From NCBI GenBank assembly GCA_937148845.1, contig CAKZRW010000071.1:1-38858 (forward strand): a stretch of DNA of 38,858 nucleotides. The letters run 5' to 3'. The notes under the pieces are model-generated. The model was not told the DNA's origin. It ran no database searches and worked only from the letters and a program-made list of their open reading frames with translations. This document shows, piece after piece, positions 23,969 to 31,979 of this stretch (positions are counted from its first letter, which is position 1; each line of letters opens with the position of its first letter). A program made the translations under genes and the position numbers. The DNA is from an uncultured Actinomycetes bacterium. Its GTDB lineage: Bacteria > Actinomycetota > Thermoleophilia > RBG-16-64-13.

Positions 23969-25081
23969 ATGCGTATACCGTGTCATAGCGTCCGGCCTGC
24001 AGAGGGGGCGAGCTCAGCCCCCCGGAGTACGCGGGCTTGGCTTGCTGTTCTTCTAGCTGTGATACTCGTTCTCTTGCTGGGATTCGCGGCAGCCTGCGGA
24101 AGCACTTCTCAGGCCCCGACCCGGGCTGGAGCTGACCTTTCGACGCCGGAGGGGATCCTCAAGGCGGCCGCAGCGGCCGGCAAGGACATGGAGAGGCTTG
24201 TCGCTGAGTTCGAAGCGGTCGTAGGAATCGAGCTGGAACCTGGAGTCACCGGCGAAATGCCCGAGTGGCTCTCAGGCGGTATCAGACTGACCGGCAGTCT
24301 CGCCGCGGACCAGAAAGCGCAAGCGATGGATATGAGGCTTAGCCTCGGAGCTGGGAAATCTTCTGGTGGCCAGGAACTCTCCCTGGGTCTGAAGGTGCTC
24401 GAGGCCAAGATGTATGTCGCCTTCGCGGACGCCTGGTACGAAATGCCCGCGGAGATGATCGGCTCCTTGGCCCCGAAAGGCCAGGGCAAGGAAGACGCCG
24501 GGACTACCAGCATGGACCCGGAGTTCGTGGAGCAGCTGCTTGCCAACTTGCAGATCGACCCCGCTACCTGGCTGACCGACCTCAAGCTGGTGGGGGAGGA
24601 GAAGGTGGACGGCGTGTCCTGCTACCACGTGGCCGGTGCTCCTGATCTCAAGAAATTCGCCGCCGACCTGATCAAGCTCATCGGCTCCCCGGCCGGGAAG
24701 GGACTGCTGGGACAAGGCGCGGGACAAACTGCCCCCTGGGCTGGCGGTGCTGGGCTCCAGTTGCCGCAGGGTGAGGAGCTCAACGCCGTCCTCGACCAGT
24801 TGGCCGGCATGTTCCAGGGAGTGACCTTCGACGTCTGGGTGGCCAAAGATAGCAACTTCGTACGGAAACTGAGCATGTCCGCGACTCTGGTACCACCGCA
24901 AGAGGCGGAGTCGGACGGCCTCAAGAGCGTCTCGCTTGCTGCCACTGCTACCCTGGACCCGGGAGCGGAGGTCAAGGTGAGCGCACCCTCAGCAGTCAAA
25001 CCCTTCACCGAGTTGCAGAAGGACCTTCTCAACAACCCCGCTCTCTTGGGTCCTTTCGGCCAGGGGCTGACCCCCCGTTGA
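23969..25081 (+). CDS. LppX/LprAFG-like lipoprotein
   Basis: 370 aa from the ATG at 23969, which has GGAAGGAG 5 nt upstream; a frame start at 23921 is rejected. The signal peptide (basic start, hydrophobic WLAVLLAVILVLLLGFAAAC) ends in a lipobox with acylated C43. The mature part has a helix (GILKAAAAAGKDMERLVAEFEAV), strands around residues 85-150, and WLTDLKLVGEEKVDGVSCYHVAGAPDLKKFAADLI, which resembles the lipid-binding LppX_LprAFG fold of actinobacteria or the related LolA-like fold. It may carry a lipid or glycolipid across the envelope. It is the clearest actinobacterium-like gene in the window. Confidence 0.7.
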   Translation: MRIPCHSVRPAEGASSAPRSTRAWLAVLLAVILVLLLGFAAACGSTSQAPTRAGADLSTPEGILKAAAAAGKDMERLVAEFEAVVGIELEPGVTGEMPEWLSGGIRLTGSLAADQKAQAMDMRLSLGAGKSSGGQELSLGLKVLEAKMYVAFADAWYEMPAEMIGSLAPKGQGKEDAGTTSMDPEFVEQLLANLQIDPATWLTDLKLVGEEKVDGVSCYHVAGAPDLKKFAADLIKLIGSPAGKGLLGQGAGQTAPWAGGAGLQLPQGEELNAVLDQLAGMFQGVTFDVWVAKDSNFVRKLSMSATLVPPQEAESDGLKSVSLAATATLDPGAEVKVSAPSAVKPFTELQKDLLNNPALLGPFGQGLTPR

Positions 25082-25101
25082 AACTCAGACCGGGCTTTGA
25101 G

Positions 25102-25134
25102 CCCCCGGCGGCGCCGCTTCGGCGCCGCCGGGGG
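25102..25134. terminator. Perfect 14-bp GC hairpin, no U-tract
   Basis: Arms 25102-25115 and 25121-25134 pair perfectly around a 5-nt loop, 20 nt after the lipoprotein stop and before the convergent thioesterase gene's end. No T-run follows on either strand. Confidence 0.55.
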
Positions 25135-25150
25135 AGCGGTCACAAGAGGG

Positions 25151-25197
25151 GCGCCGCCGGGCAAGCGGCCTTCCGCCAGCCTCTTGCCCGGCGGCGC
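25151..25197. terminator. Perfect 15-bp GC hairpin, no U-tract
   Basis: Arms 25151-25165 and 25183-25197 pair perfectly around a 17-nt loop and end exactly at the thioesterase stop codon. It shares its GCGCCGCCGG core with the neighbouring hairpin, so the two may also pair alternatively. Confidence 0.55.
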
Positions 25198-25698
25198 TCA
25201 TATCTCCACTTCCGGCGGCAAGGGCAGGGAGTCCTGGTACCACTCCGTGGCGCTGAAGTCACTATCGACGATCTTCTCCAAGGGCAGCTTGAGATACCTG
25301 CCCCAACCTTCTACGGCTACCGTACCGTCCTCCAAAAGGATCTCCCCGGTACCCTCGAAAAGGCGGCCGTCATCCTTGGTGATACGCCCCACCGCCTTGA
25401 CCTCTCTATCCAGAGGTACCGGACGCCGAAACTTGGCCCGGAACTCGATGGTGACCCCCCAGGTCTGGGCGTCGGCCAGGTTTATGGCCCGACCGATGGT
25501 CTCATCGAGCAAAGCGGAGGCCAGACCTCCGTGCAGTCTGCCGGGGTAACCCTGGTGCTCCTCTCGCGGCCGAAACACCCCCACCAGCTCCCCGCTTTCT
25601 ACCTCCAAGAACCGAGCTTGAAAACCGGCCTCGTTGGCCACACCGCACACCATGCACATGCGGCTTACGTTCTGAGCCCTTATTACTTTGCGCTTCAC
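25198..25698 (-). CDS. PaaI-like hotdog-fold thioesterase
   Basis: 166 aa. The GTG at 25698 overlaps the TGA of the aldo/keto reductase gene (GTGA), so the two are co-translated. CMVCGVANEAG at the N-terminus and LHGGLASALLDETIGRA are hallmarks of the acyl-CoA thioesterase (4HBT/PaaI) family, the latter including the helix that carries the catalytic acid. VTIEFRAKFRRPVPLDREVKAVGRI is the third strand pair. It probably hydrolyses an acyl-CoA in the cytosol. A cluster of GC hairpins lies immediately after its stop. Confidence 0.82.
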   Translation of the reverse strand: MKRKVIRAQNVSRMCMVCGVANEAGFQARFLEVESGELVGVFRPREEHQGYPGRLHGGLASALLDETIGRAINLADAQTWGVTIEFRAKFRRPVPLDREVKAVGRITKDDGRLFEGTGEILLEDGTVAVEGWGRYLKLPLEKIVDSDFSATEWYQDSLPLPPEVEI

Positions 25699-26885
25699 CT
25701 GCCCCCACCGCCATTTGATTCAAACAACTCGACCGCTCTGGCTAGCGCCTCGATCACAGACACCCGCTGGGGACAGGCCTCCTCACATTGGCCGCAGGAG
25801 GCGCATTCCGAGGCCCTGCTCGTGTGCCCGAGAGCGACCTCGATCGAGTAGCCTATCTTCTCCCCCTCAACATTTGCAAACAGCGAGGCGTTGTTGAGAC
25901 AGGAAAGCACCAGCGGGATGTTGATGCCCGAGGGGCAGGGCAGGCAGTATTTACAGCTTGTGCAGCCCACTACCGTACGCGCCTGGTAAGCTGCCCGTAC
26001 TCTGGCAATGAGCTCGTATTCCTCAGCCGACAGCGAGGCCGGATAGCCCTGGGCGGCCAGAGCCACATTCTGCACCACCTGCTCCAGGTTCGACATCCCG
26101 CTGAGGAGCAGACTGACTCCGGGCTCATCCCAGACGAAACGCAGAGCCCATTCCACAGCCGAACGACGAGTGGGAAAGCTGTCCCACAGCTCCTGGATGG
26201 GCCTAGGTACGGGATCGGCCAGACGCCCCCCTTTGAGAGGCTCCATGATCACCACCCCCAGTCCGCGCTCGGCTGCGTAGTGAAGCCCGGCGATGCCGGC
26301 CTGGAAGTCGACGTCCATGAAGTTGTATTGGATCTGACAAAGGTCCCAATCGTAACCGTCCACGATAGGCGCAAACCGGGGCGGATCGTCGTGATAGGAG
26401 AAGCCCGCATAGCGGATACGTCCATCCGCCTTGGCTCTGTCGAGGAAGTCTCGCACGCCCAGATCTACCAGCCTCTCCCACGTCTCACCGCTTAGAGCAT
26501 GAAGCAGGTAGCAATCTATGTGATCGGTACGCATCCGCTTGAGCTGGTCGGCAAGAAAACGGTCCATATCCTTGCGTTCCTTGACCAACCAGAGCGGCAG
26601 TTTGGTAGCCAAGAGCACCCGCTCCCTATACCCACTGGCGTCAAGGACCTCCGCAGTGAAGGCTTCGCTCGTCCCTGGTTTCTCGTCGAAGCTGGCCCCG
26701 TGATAGGGGTAGGCCGTATCCACGTAGTTGACCCCGTGCTCTAGGGCATAGACGAGCATCTCCGTGGCCAGCGCGGTATCGATGCGGTCGGGCCGTCCGT
26801 CGAGCACGGGCAAGCGCATGCAGCCGAAACCCAGTATGGATACCTGTTCCCCCGTGCGACCTAGGGGGCGATAAAGCATGGTCAT
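25695..26885 (-). CDS. Aldo/keto reductase with C-terminal ferredoxin domain
   Basis: 396 aa. The TIM-barrel part (about 1-290) has GFGCMRLP, the catalytic aspartate/tyrosine in NYVDTAYPYHG and lysine in LATKLP, as in NADPH-dependent aldo/keto reductases. The C-terminus is a 4Fe-4S domain with CTSCKYCLPCPSGI at about 310 and CASCGQCEEACPQ at about 365, the layout of the large bacterial AKR-ferredoxin proteins. Both cluster motifs are complete. The ATG at 26885 has no Shine-Dalgarno but a TATCCT box 6 nt upstream, suggesting a leaderless start. It is coupled to the thioesterase gene. Confidence 0.9.
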   Translation of the reverse strand: MTMLYRPLGRTGEQVSILGFGCMRLPVLDGRPDRIDTALATEMLVYALEHGVNYVDTAYPYHGASFDEKPGTSEAFTAEVLDASGYRERVLLATKLPLWLVKERKDMDRFLADQLKRMRTDHIDCYLLHALSGETWERLVDLGVRDFLDRAKADGRIRYAGFSYHDDPPRFAPIVDGYDWDLCQIQYNFMDVDFQAGIAGLHYAAERGLGVVIMEPLKGGRLADPVPRPIQELWDSFPTRRSAVEWALRFVWDEPGVSLLLSGMSNLEQVVQNVALAAQGYPASLSAEEYELIARVRAAYQARTVVGCTSCKYCLPCPSGINIPLVLSCLNNASLFANVEGEKIGYSIEVALGHTSRASECASCGQCEEACPQRVSVIEALARAVELFESNGGGGR

Positions 26886-26891
26886 GCGGCA

Positions 26892-26897
26892 AGGATA
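26892..26897 (-). promoter_or_regulatory. TATCCT -10 box, leaderless-type
   Basis: On the minus strand TATCCT stands exactly 6 nt before the aldo/keto reductase ATG at 26885. The same hexamer with the same spacing precedes the GH3 gene at 34112. Confidence 0.5.
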
Positions 26898-27017
26898 GCA
26901 GGCGAACTGCCCCGGCGAGACCCCTCAGGGTCGCCCGGACCAGTTCACCCCCGCTCGAACCCTGACCCTCCCGGCGCTTGACTCGCCTGTCCTTCCCTTC
27001 CTAAAGGAGAGCAGTGA

Positions 27018-27224
27018 CTAGGCCTCAGACTGCTCTTCCCCAGACGGGAGATAGGAGTCGAGTTTCTTGACCAACGTTTCGAGCAGATCTTCTCGGGCCC
27101 GCAGATGCGCCCTGAGTTCGTGGGAGTCGGTGTTCGCGATCTCGAATAGCATGGCTCTCCGGTAGCGCTCCACCACGAAACGTATGATCGCGATCTCCTC
27201 TTCGGTCAGTGGGACTTCGGCCAT
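27018..27224 (-). CDS. Small helical protein, unknown function
   Basis: 68 aa, mostly predicted helix, acidic, no cysteine or membrane segment. AAAGGGGGCG precedes the ATG. VPLTEEEIAIIRFVVERYRRAM followed by ELRAHLRAREDLLETLVKKL reads as two amphipathic helices with a possible coiled coil. No family is recognised. It follows the cyclic-nucleotide-domain gene by 26 nt and is probably co-transcribed with it, so it may be a partner. Confidence 0.6.
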   Translation of the reverse strand: MAEVPLTEEEIAIIRFVVERYRRAMLFEIANTDSHELRAHLRAREDLLETLVKKLDSYLPSGEEQSEA

Positions 27225-27250
27225 GATCGCCCCCTTCTTTCGTGGGTCTC

Positions 27251-27982
27251 TCAGTCACGCGCCCGGCGATGGGGGAAGCGGACCCGCCGCACCTCGTCGT
27301 TGATCAGGGCAGCCATCCGGGCTGGGTCACTAAGGCTTCCTGAGCGGGCGTCACCGCCGACTGCATGCACTACCAGGCAGTCGCCCACCACCTCTACGCT
27401 CAGAACCGCTTCCAGAGGGATCACCTCGGGACTGCGACCCGTCGGCTCCAGGATGCATGCCTCCGTCGTGAGCTGCACGTTGCCGTCTTCCCATATGACG
27501 CGCTCCGCCCCCCGAAGAGCCCGCAGGTCTTTCTCGCGCAGCTCTTCCCGGCCGCCGATCGCCCGACCATATCTCCGAGCCACGATCTCGCCGGCGTTGC
27601 GCACAACGCAATAACCCAAGTGATGATGGGTCTCGAAGAGCTGGCGAAGAGCGGCCGACAACAGCACGAGCGCCCGGACCTCCTCCGTAGCCACAGCCGT
27701 AGCCGTGTACCGGTAGGGCGGCATCACCGCCGACCAGCCCAGGACCTCACCGCCGTGGACTTCGTCCAAGACCCCTTCGCCGCCGTCCGCCAAACGCACC
27801 TTGACCTCGGCCCTGCCCGCCAGCAGCAGGTAGAGCCGCTCAGCAGCTGCGCCTTCTTCAGTAAGCAACGTTCCCGCGGGATAACACGCCTCCGAGGCGA
27901 GGTCAGCTACCATCTGGAGCTCCGCCTCGTCCAGCCCTTCGAGCAGCCGGAAAGCCCGCAAGCACTCGACTCGGTCCGACAT
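27251..27982 (-). CDS. Cyclic-nucleotide-binding-domain protein without HTH
   Basis: 243 aa from ATG 27982 behind GGGGGTGGGGG. Residues about 8-125 form a Crp/Fnr-type cNMP-binding barrel (LRAFRLLEGLDEAELQMVADL; AERLYLLLAGRAEV; GGEVLGWSAVM), with the phosphate-binding-cassette region degenerate (VMPPYRYTATAVA). A helix with basic residues follows, but instead of a winged helix the C-terminus (about 165-235) is a small beta-rich domain (NVQLTTEACILEPTG, then VIPLEAVLSVEVVGDCLVVHA) reminiscent of PH-like folds. It is therefore unlikely to be a DNA-binding regulator. Ligand and output are unknown. Confidence 0.7.
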   Translation of the reverse strand: MSDRVECLRAFRLLEGLDEAELQMVADLASEACYPAGTLLTEEGAAAERLYLLLAGRAEVKVRLADGGEGVLDEVHGGEVLGWSAVMPPYRYTATAVATEEVRALVLLSAALRQLFETHHHLGYCVVRNAGEIVARRYGRAIGGREELREKDLRALRGAERVIWEDGNVQLTTEACILEPTGRSPEVIPLEAVLSVEVVGDCLVVHAVGGDARSGSLSDPARMAALINDEVRRVRFPHRRARD

Positions 27983-28121
27983 TTCCCCCACCCCCTCGAC
28001 CGTCGGCAACGAAGTGGTGCTGCTATCTATGATCTGCTGCTATCAATAATCTAGTCCACTCCCGCTGTGAGGGAAAGGGCCTCCTACTGGGCAGTGGTTC
28101 CCGTCCCGGTTGTGGTCACCA

Positions 28122-28925
28122 TCAGTGTGGCGTCACTCCCCCGTCCACCAGTAAGGTCTGGCAGGTCATGAAGTCGCTGTCAGCCGAGGCCAGGAAAAAG
28201 GCAGGGCCCGCCAGGTCTTCGGGAAGTTCGTTGCGCTGGTTGAGGGCCTGGGCTTCCCGGTTGCGAACATACCATTCCTGGTAGTCCTTGGTGAGACCAA
28301 GCTGAGCGTCGGTCACCGTGAAACCGGGAGCGATGGCATTGACGCGGATGCCAAACTTCCCGAGCTCCCGCCCGAGACAACGCGTGAAGCCGATGACTCC
28401 GCCTTTGCTGGTGGAGTAGTGGATGAACCCTGGCACCCCTTCGAAGACGCTGGAGGAGCTGATGTTGATGATCTTGCCGTAGCCTTGGGCCTTCATATAG
28501 GGGAAGACGGCACAAGCCATGAACCACATTCCCCTTACGTTGACTGCCTGCATCTTGTCCCACTCTTCGACAGTCCACTCGTCGAAGGGACGAAAGGCTC
28601 CCATGCCTCCGAAGAAAGCGGCATTGTTGACCAGGATGTCGATCCGCCCGTCCCAAGTGTCGGCCACCTTCTTGACGGCCGCCTGGACCTGCTCGAAATC
28701 AGTCACGTCGCAGGCTACGGCCAAGCCGCTCCCCCCCGCTGCTACTACCTCGTCGGCCACCCGGGCAGCGCCTGCCGCATTGATGTCAAGCACCGCTACC
28801 CGGGCGCCCTCTGCCCCGTAACGTAGGCAGATGGCCCGACCTATGCTGTTCGTTCCTCCGCCGCCGGTCACAATCGCGACCCGACCCGCAAGACGTTTCT
28901 CACCCAGGCTGTAAGTGACCTCCAT
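28122..28925 (-). CDS. Short-chain dehydrogenase/reductase (SDR)
   Basis: 267 aa classical SDR from ATG 28925, the start giving the usual N-terminus before the Rossmann strand; GGGAGGAAGAG is upstream. The cofactor motif is VTGGGGTNSIG, D48 in AVLDIN suggests NAD(H), and NNAAFFGG, S157 of the ISSSS stretch, Y170 and K174 (HYSTSKGG) complete the active site. The C-terminus ends in LLVDGGVTPH as in 3-ketoacyl reductase-like SDRs. The substrate is unknown. It is downstream of and close to the MFS gene on the same strand and may share its transcript. Confidence 0.92.
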   Translation of the reverse strand: MEVTYSLGEKRLAGRVAIVTGGGGTNSIGRAICLRYGAEGARVAVLDINAAGAARVADEVVAAGGSGLAVACDVTDFEQVQAAVKKVADTWDGRIDILVNNAAFFGGMGAFRPFDEWTVEEWDKMQAVNVRGMWFMACAVFPYMKAQGYGKIINISSSSVFEGVPGFIHYSTSKGGVIGFTRCLGRELGKFGIRVNAIAPGFTVTDAQLGLTKDYQEWYVRNREAQALNQRNELPEDLAGPAFFLASADSDFMTCQTLLVDGGVTPH

Positions 28926-28959
28926 GGCTCTGTCTCTTCCTCCCTCTGGCGGTTTCCCT

Positions 28960-30264
28960 CTATCGTTTCCCCGCTTTCTCTGCCCCACGGTTCAGCAGAA
29001 TGCCGTCGACCATCGAGGCCAGAGTACCCACAAACCCGAAAACCACTAGAACCAGGAACCCCGCGGCGTAACCAGTCTGACGCGGCCCTGGACCGTAGAC
29101 CTCCAGCATCCAACCAAACAGCCAGGGGGCGAATCCCGCCCCTAGAGCCGCCAAGGCCAGAGCCAGAGCGCGCGGCAGTCCCCCGCCACCGGCGGGAGGA
29201 TGCCCCGCCCGCTCAGTCCCCGCCCCGCCCCCCGGGCGCAACAGGCGCAAATGGATGGCCAAGGCCGCCATCGTAGCCAGGAACGCAGCCACCACGATGA
29301 GCGCCAGTCCACCGCCCGTCGCCCCTGGAGCAGGGACGGCACTAAGGACGATGGTCGCAGACCCCAGCGAAGCCCAGGCACCGGCGGACCGCCAGCGAGC
29401 GGCCAACGCTCCCCCCGCCACCGCCCCCAAAACCATCCCTGCCCCTACCAGTGCGCTGAGGTAGCAAGCAGAGACGAGCTCCAGGTTCCGCTGGTCCTGA
29501 AGAAACGGTGGTGTCCACACCACCAGGGAGACGACCGTGGCGCCCGCCCCCAGAGCCGTGACCGCAGCCAGCCAGCCTTCCCAGCCCCATAGCGATGAAA
29601 TACGACTTTCTCTTCCGAATGCGGCGGTTTCCCCTTCTTCTCCATGCCGCGAAGCAGGGACCCTCCGCACCGCCGGGTGTGCCAAGGGAAGGGCACCCAG
29701 CACTAGCACGACTCCTGCTCCAAGTAGGCTCGCCGCCCGGTATCCGGCCGCAGCTTCGAGCGCGGGTAGAGCGACCAGCGCCAACACCACCCCCGCCCCT
29801 GCACCGCAGACCACTACCGTCGTGACCCGGCGCCTGAGGCGAGAAACGACTCGAGCTTCAGAAAGAATCAGCGCGCAGGAAAGAAGAACACCAGCACCCG
29901 CTCCCTGCAAGAACCGGCCCGCGAAAAAGCCGGGAAAGGCAGAACTCAGCGCAAACAGCATCGAACCGACCACTGCCACCAATGCCCCCAGCCCCAATAC
30001 ACGACCCCCCACCCTGCGCAGAGTGGCGAGCGTGGGGAGGAGGGCGGCGCCGCCTCCCACCAGGAAGGCGAGGGTCAGCAGACCCACCTGCCCTGAAGAC
30101 AGGGGGACTATCTCGGAAAGCTCGGGCGTTACCACGGCCAGCATGGTCAGCGAGAAGAGACTTGCCGCGGGTGCCGGCAGCAGGGCCAGGGCCAGGAGAT
30201 CGGCCCCTCTGCCACGGAGAAGATCGTCGGGTGTCTGCCATAGTCGGCGTCCAAACAGGCTCAT
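28960..30264 (-). CDS. MFS transporter
   Basis: 434 aa integral membrane protein with about twelve hydrophobic helices, rich in Ala, Gly and Leu. The first helix region (ASLFSLTMLAVVTPELSEIVPLSSGQVGLLTLAFLVGGG) and the A-motif-like LPTLATLRRVGGRVLG between helices 2 and 3 fit the major facilitator superfamily. A central basic loop at about 200-225 separates the halves. No Shine-Dalgarno is seen; an extended -10-like TGGTATGAA lies 6 nt before the ATG, and a 10-bp inverted repeat overlaps the promoter position. The substrate cannot be predicted. Confidence 0.75.
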   Translation of the reverse strand: MSLFGRRLWQTPDDLLRGRGADLLALALLPAPAASLFSLTMLAVVTPELSEIVPLSSGQVGLLTLAFLVGGGAALLPTLATLRRVGGRVLGLGALVAVVGSMLFALSSAFPGFFAGRFLQGAGAGVLLSCALILSEARVVSRLRRRVTTVVVCGAGAGVVLALVALPALEAAAGYRAASLLGAGVVLVLGALPLAHPAVRRVPASRHGEEGETAAFGRESRISSLWGWEGWLAAVTALGAGATVVSLVVWTPPFLQDQRNLELVSACYLSALVGAGMVLGAVAGGALAARWRSAGAWASLGSATIVLSAVPAPGATGGGLALIVVAAFLATMAALAIHLRLLRPGGGAGTERAGHPPAGGGGLPRALALALAALGAGFAPWLFGWMLEVYGPGPRQTGYAAGFLVLVVFGFVGTLASMVDGILLNRGAEKAGKR

Positions 30265-30275
30265 TGTGCATTCAT

Positions 30276-30300
30276 ACCACGGTTTGGGGAAAACCGTGGT
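30276..30300. promoter_or_regulatory. Perfect inverted repeat, candidate operator for MFS gene
   Basis: ACCACGGTTT at 30276-30285 and its exact complement at 30291-30300 flank a 5-nt spacer, 11 nt upstream of the minus-strand MFS start. It covers the -35/spacer position of that gene's likely promoter, so it looks like a repressor site; on RNA it would be a hairpin. Confidence 0.5.
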
Positions 30301-30406
30301 GCGAAATATGATGGGAACAAGGCTCAGCCCGCCATTCGTCGTACGGAGCGGCTACAACAGCGTCGGGACGATCGCCGCCGCGCGGACCGCCCGGAGGGAG
30401 GTTTAC

Positions 30407-31315
30407 ATGAAGCTACTGAAGCCCGCAAGGAGTAAGCATCTTTTGCCGGTCGCAGTGCTGGTCATCGGCCTGCTTGCCATTGCTACGGCTTGCGGAGCCG
30501 GTGATGGGGGCTCGGCAAACGGAGGGGGCATTGAGACCACGGGGCCGGCAGGAGGAGCGATATCCCATCCCACCGGAGCCAACGAACTTGTGCTCCAAGT
30601 GATAACGGGAGGAGGCTTCGTCCCTATCGAGTACCACCTGACCCTGCTGCCCACCTTCAGCCTGTACGGTGATGGCACGGTGATCGTGCCCGGACCTACC
30701 ATAATGATCTATCCGGGCCCGGCGCTGCCCAATCTGCAGACGACCAAGCTGAGCGAACAGGCGATCCAGGAGATCCTCTCCGCCGCCAAGGAAGCAGGAC
30801 TCTTCCGCAATGACTTCGACTACGGAAGCCCTCGCGTGGCCGACGTGCCGACTACGACCATCACCATAAGCGCGGGAGGACAAGTCTACCGCTCCAGCAT
30901 CTACGCTCTGGGCTTTGAAGATGCGGGCAACCTGACCCTTGAGCAGCAGCAGGCGCGGGCAGCAGTGAAGCCCTTCCAAGCCAAACTCGAGACTCTCGCC
31001 TTCGCCGACCAAGAGCCCACCTGGAACCCGTACCAGTTCACCGGACTTGCCGTATTTGTGCGCCAGATGGACCCCGCCTCTTCTCCCGATCCTACCGATG
31101 TGCAGCCGAATCGGCTTTCTTGGCCGTTGGGCGACCTGGCCACAGCGGGCGGAGAAGAGGTCTTGCCCGGTCACCGCAGACTCGTCATTTCTGGGGCGGA
31201 CCTGGAGACTCTTAGACCCCTGCTTGACCAAGCCACCCAGATCACCATCTGGGAGAGCGGCGGCAAGGAGTACAGCCTGGCTTTCCGGCCACTCCTACCG
31301 GACGAGAGCCAATGA
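30407..31315 (+). CDS. Lipoprotein of unknown function
   Basis: 302 aa from the ATG at 30407, which has GGGAGG 5 nt upstream. The frame is open far upstream to 29537, but that part lies antisense to the MFS gene and reads as Arg/Pro/Ala-rich noise. The signal peptide ends in a lipobox with C29 (LAIATACG). The mature protein has YHLTLLPTFSLYGDGTVIVPGP and VPTTTITISAGGQVYRSSIYALGF strands, and a second similar half beginning near residue 200. No named family is recognised. It is followed by a very long GC hairpin. Confidence 0.65.
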   Translation: MKLLKPARSKHLLPVAVLVIGLLAIATACGAGDGGSANGGGIETTGPAGGAISHPTGANELVLQVITGGGFVPIEYHLTLLPTFSLYGDGTVIVPGPTIMIYPGPALPNLQTTKLSEQAIQEILSAAKEAGLFRNDFDYGSPRVADVPTTTITISAGGQVYRSSIYALGFEDAGNLTLEQQQARAAVKPFQAKLETLAFADQEPTWNPYQFTGLAVFVRQMDPASSPDPTDVQPNRLSWPLGDLATAGGEEVLPGHRRLVISGADLETLRPLLDQATQITIWESGGKEYSLAFRPLLPDESQ

Positions 31316-31319
31316 GAGG

Positions 31320-31371
31320 GGCGCGGGGGCGGGGCAGGGCGCCGTCAGACGCCCTGCCCCGCCCCCGCGCC
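31320..31371. terminator. Perfect 22-bp GC hairpin, no U-tract
   Basis: Arms 31320-31341 and 31350-31371 are exact complements around an 8-nt loop, starting 5 nt after the lipoprotein stop. No T-run follows. It is the longest perfect hairpin in the window. Confidence 0.6.
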
Positions 31372-31396
31372 GACCAGCCGAACCGTCAGAACAGGC

Positions 31397-31425
31397 TTGC
31401 AATACCGTGCTAACCTGTATATGTT
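31397..31425 (+). promoter_or_regulatory. Candidate promoter for the Rrf2 gene
   Basis: TTGCAA at 31397 and TATGTT at 31420 are separated by 17 nt, each matching four of six consensus bases. They lie about 50 nt before the Rrf2 start in the most AT-rich stretch nearby. An Rrf2 operator was looked for and not confidently found. Confidence 0.35.
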
Positions 31426-31472
31426 CTTAAGGATAGTCTTGAACTGACCTATTCGAGGACGCGGGCCCAGTC

Positions 31473-31886
31473 ATGATGAACATCTCAACCAGGGGACGAT
31501 ACTCCGCCAGGATCATGGTGCAGCTTGCCACCGTCTATCCTCAGGGCTCGCTTACGAAGTATCAGATCGCAGAGGCGGAAGCCATCTCACCGGGGTACGT
31601 CCAGCAGCTCACGATGGCCCTTCGTCTGGCCGGTCTTGTGGTCAGTGTGCGCGGACGGGAGGGCGGTTTCAAGCTGGCTCGAGCTCCCCAAGACATCACC
31701 GTCGCGGATGTCTTGCGAGCAGTCGAGGGCGATATCATGCCTGCCCCCTGCCGCGTGCCTGGCCACTGCAACCGGGCCGATACCTGCCCCACTCGGCCCA
31801 TCTGGGACAGGGCTGCTGCCCTTCTTGAGGAACTTTTCACCAGCACTACCATTGCCGACCTCGCCCCTGGTTCTTGTTCGGCCTGA
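31473..31886 (+). CDS. Rrf2-family regulator with Fe-S cysteines
   Basis: Winged-helix transcription factor of 137 aa. STRGRYSARIMVQLA is the usual N-terminus, LTKYQIAEAEAISPGYVQQLTMALRLAGLVVSVRGREGGFKLAR is the HTH and wing region, here interpreted in pieces. C93, C99 and C105 (CRVPGHC, then C) have exactly the spacing of the IscR/NsrR iron-sulfur ligands, so the protein probably senses iron-sulfur status, oxygen or NO. It starts at tandem ATGs without a clear ribosome site. The next genes encode an MFS transporter and a creatininase-like hydrolase, which it may control along with itself. Confidence 0.88.
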   Translation: MMNISTRGRYSARIMVQLATVYPQGSLTKYQIAEAEAISPGYVQQLTMALRLAGLVVSVRGREGGFKLARAPQDITVADVLRAVEGDIMPAPCRVPGHCNRADTCPTRPIWDRAAALLEELFTSTTIADLAPGSCSA

Positions 31887-31967
31887 AACCGAGGCACGCC
31901 TAAGAACCGGGCGTGCCCCAGAGCGAGGCAACCCGAATAGCGGGCGCAGTGTGCCTGTCCGGCGTGG

Positions 31968-31973
31968 TAACTT
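31968..31973 (+). promoter_or_regulatory. TAACTT -10 box, leaderless-type
   Basis: TAACTT stands exactly 6 nt before the GTG at 31980, which lacks a Shine-Dalgarno. It supports that GTG as the start and separates this gene's transcription from the Rrf2 gene. Confidence 0.4.
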
Positions 31974-31979
31974 TGCAGC

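Noticed and set aside
29537-30406. Long N-terminal extension of the lipoprotein at 30407
   Set aside because: It would place 290 low-complexity residues before a perfect signal peptide and ribosome site, and overlaps the MFS gene antisense.
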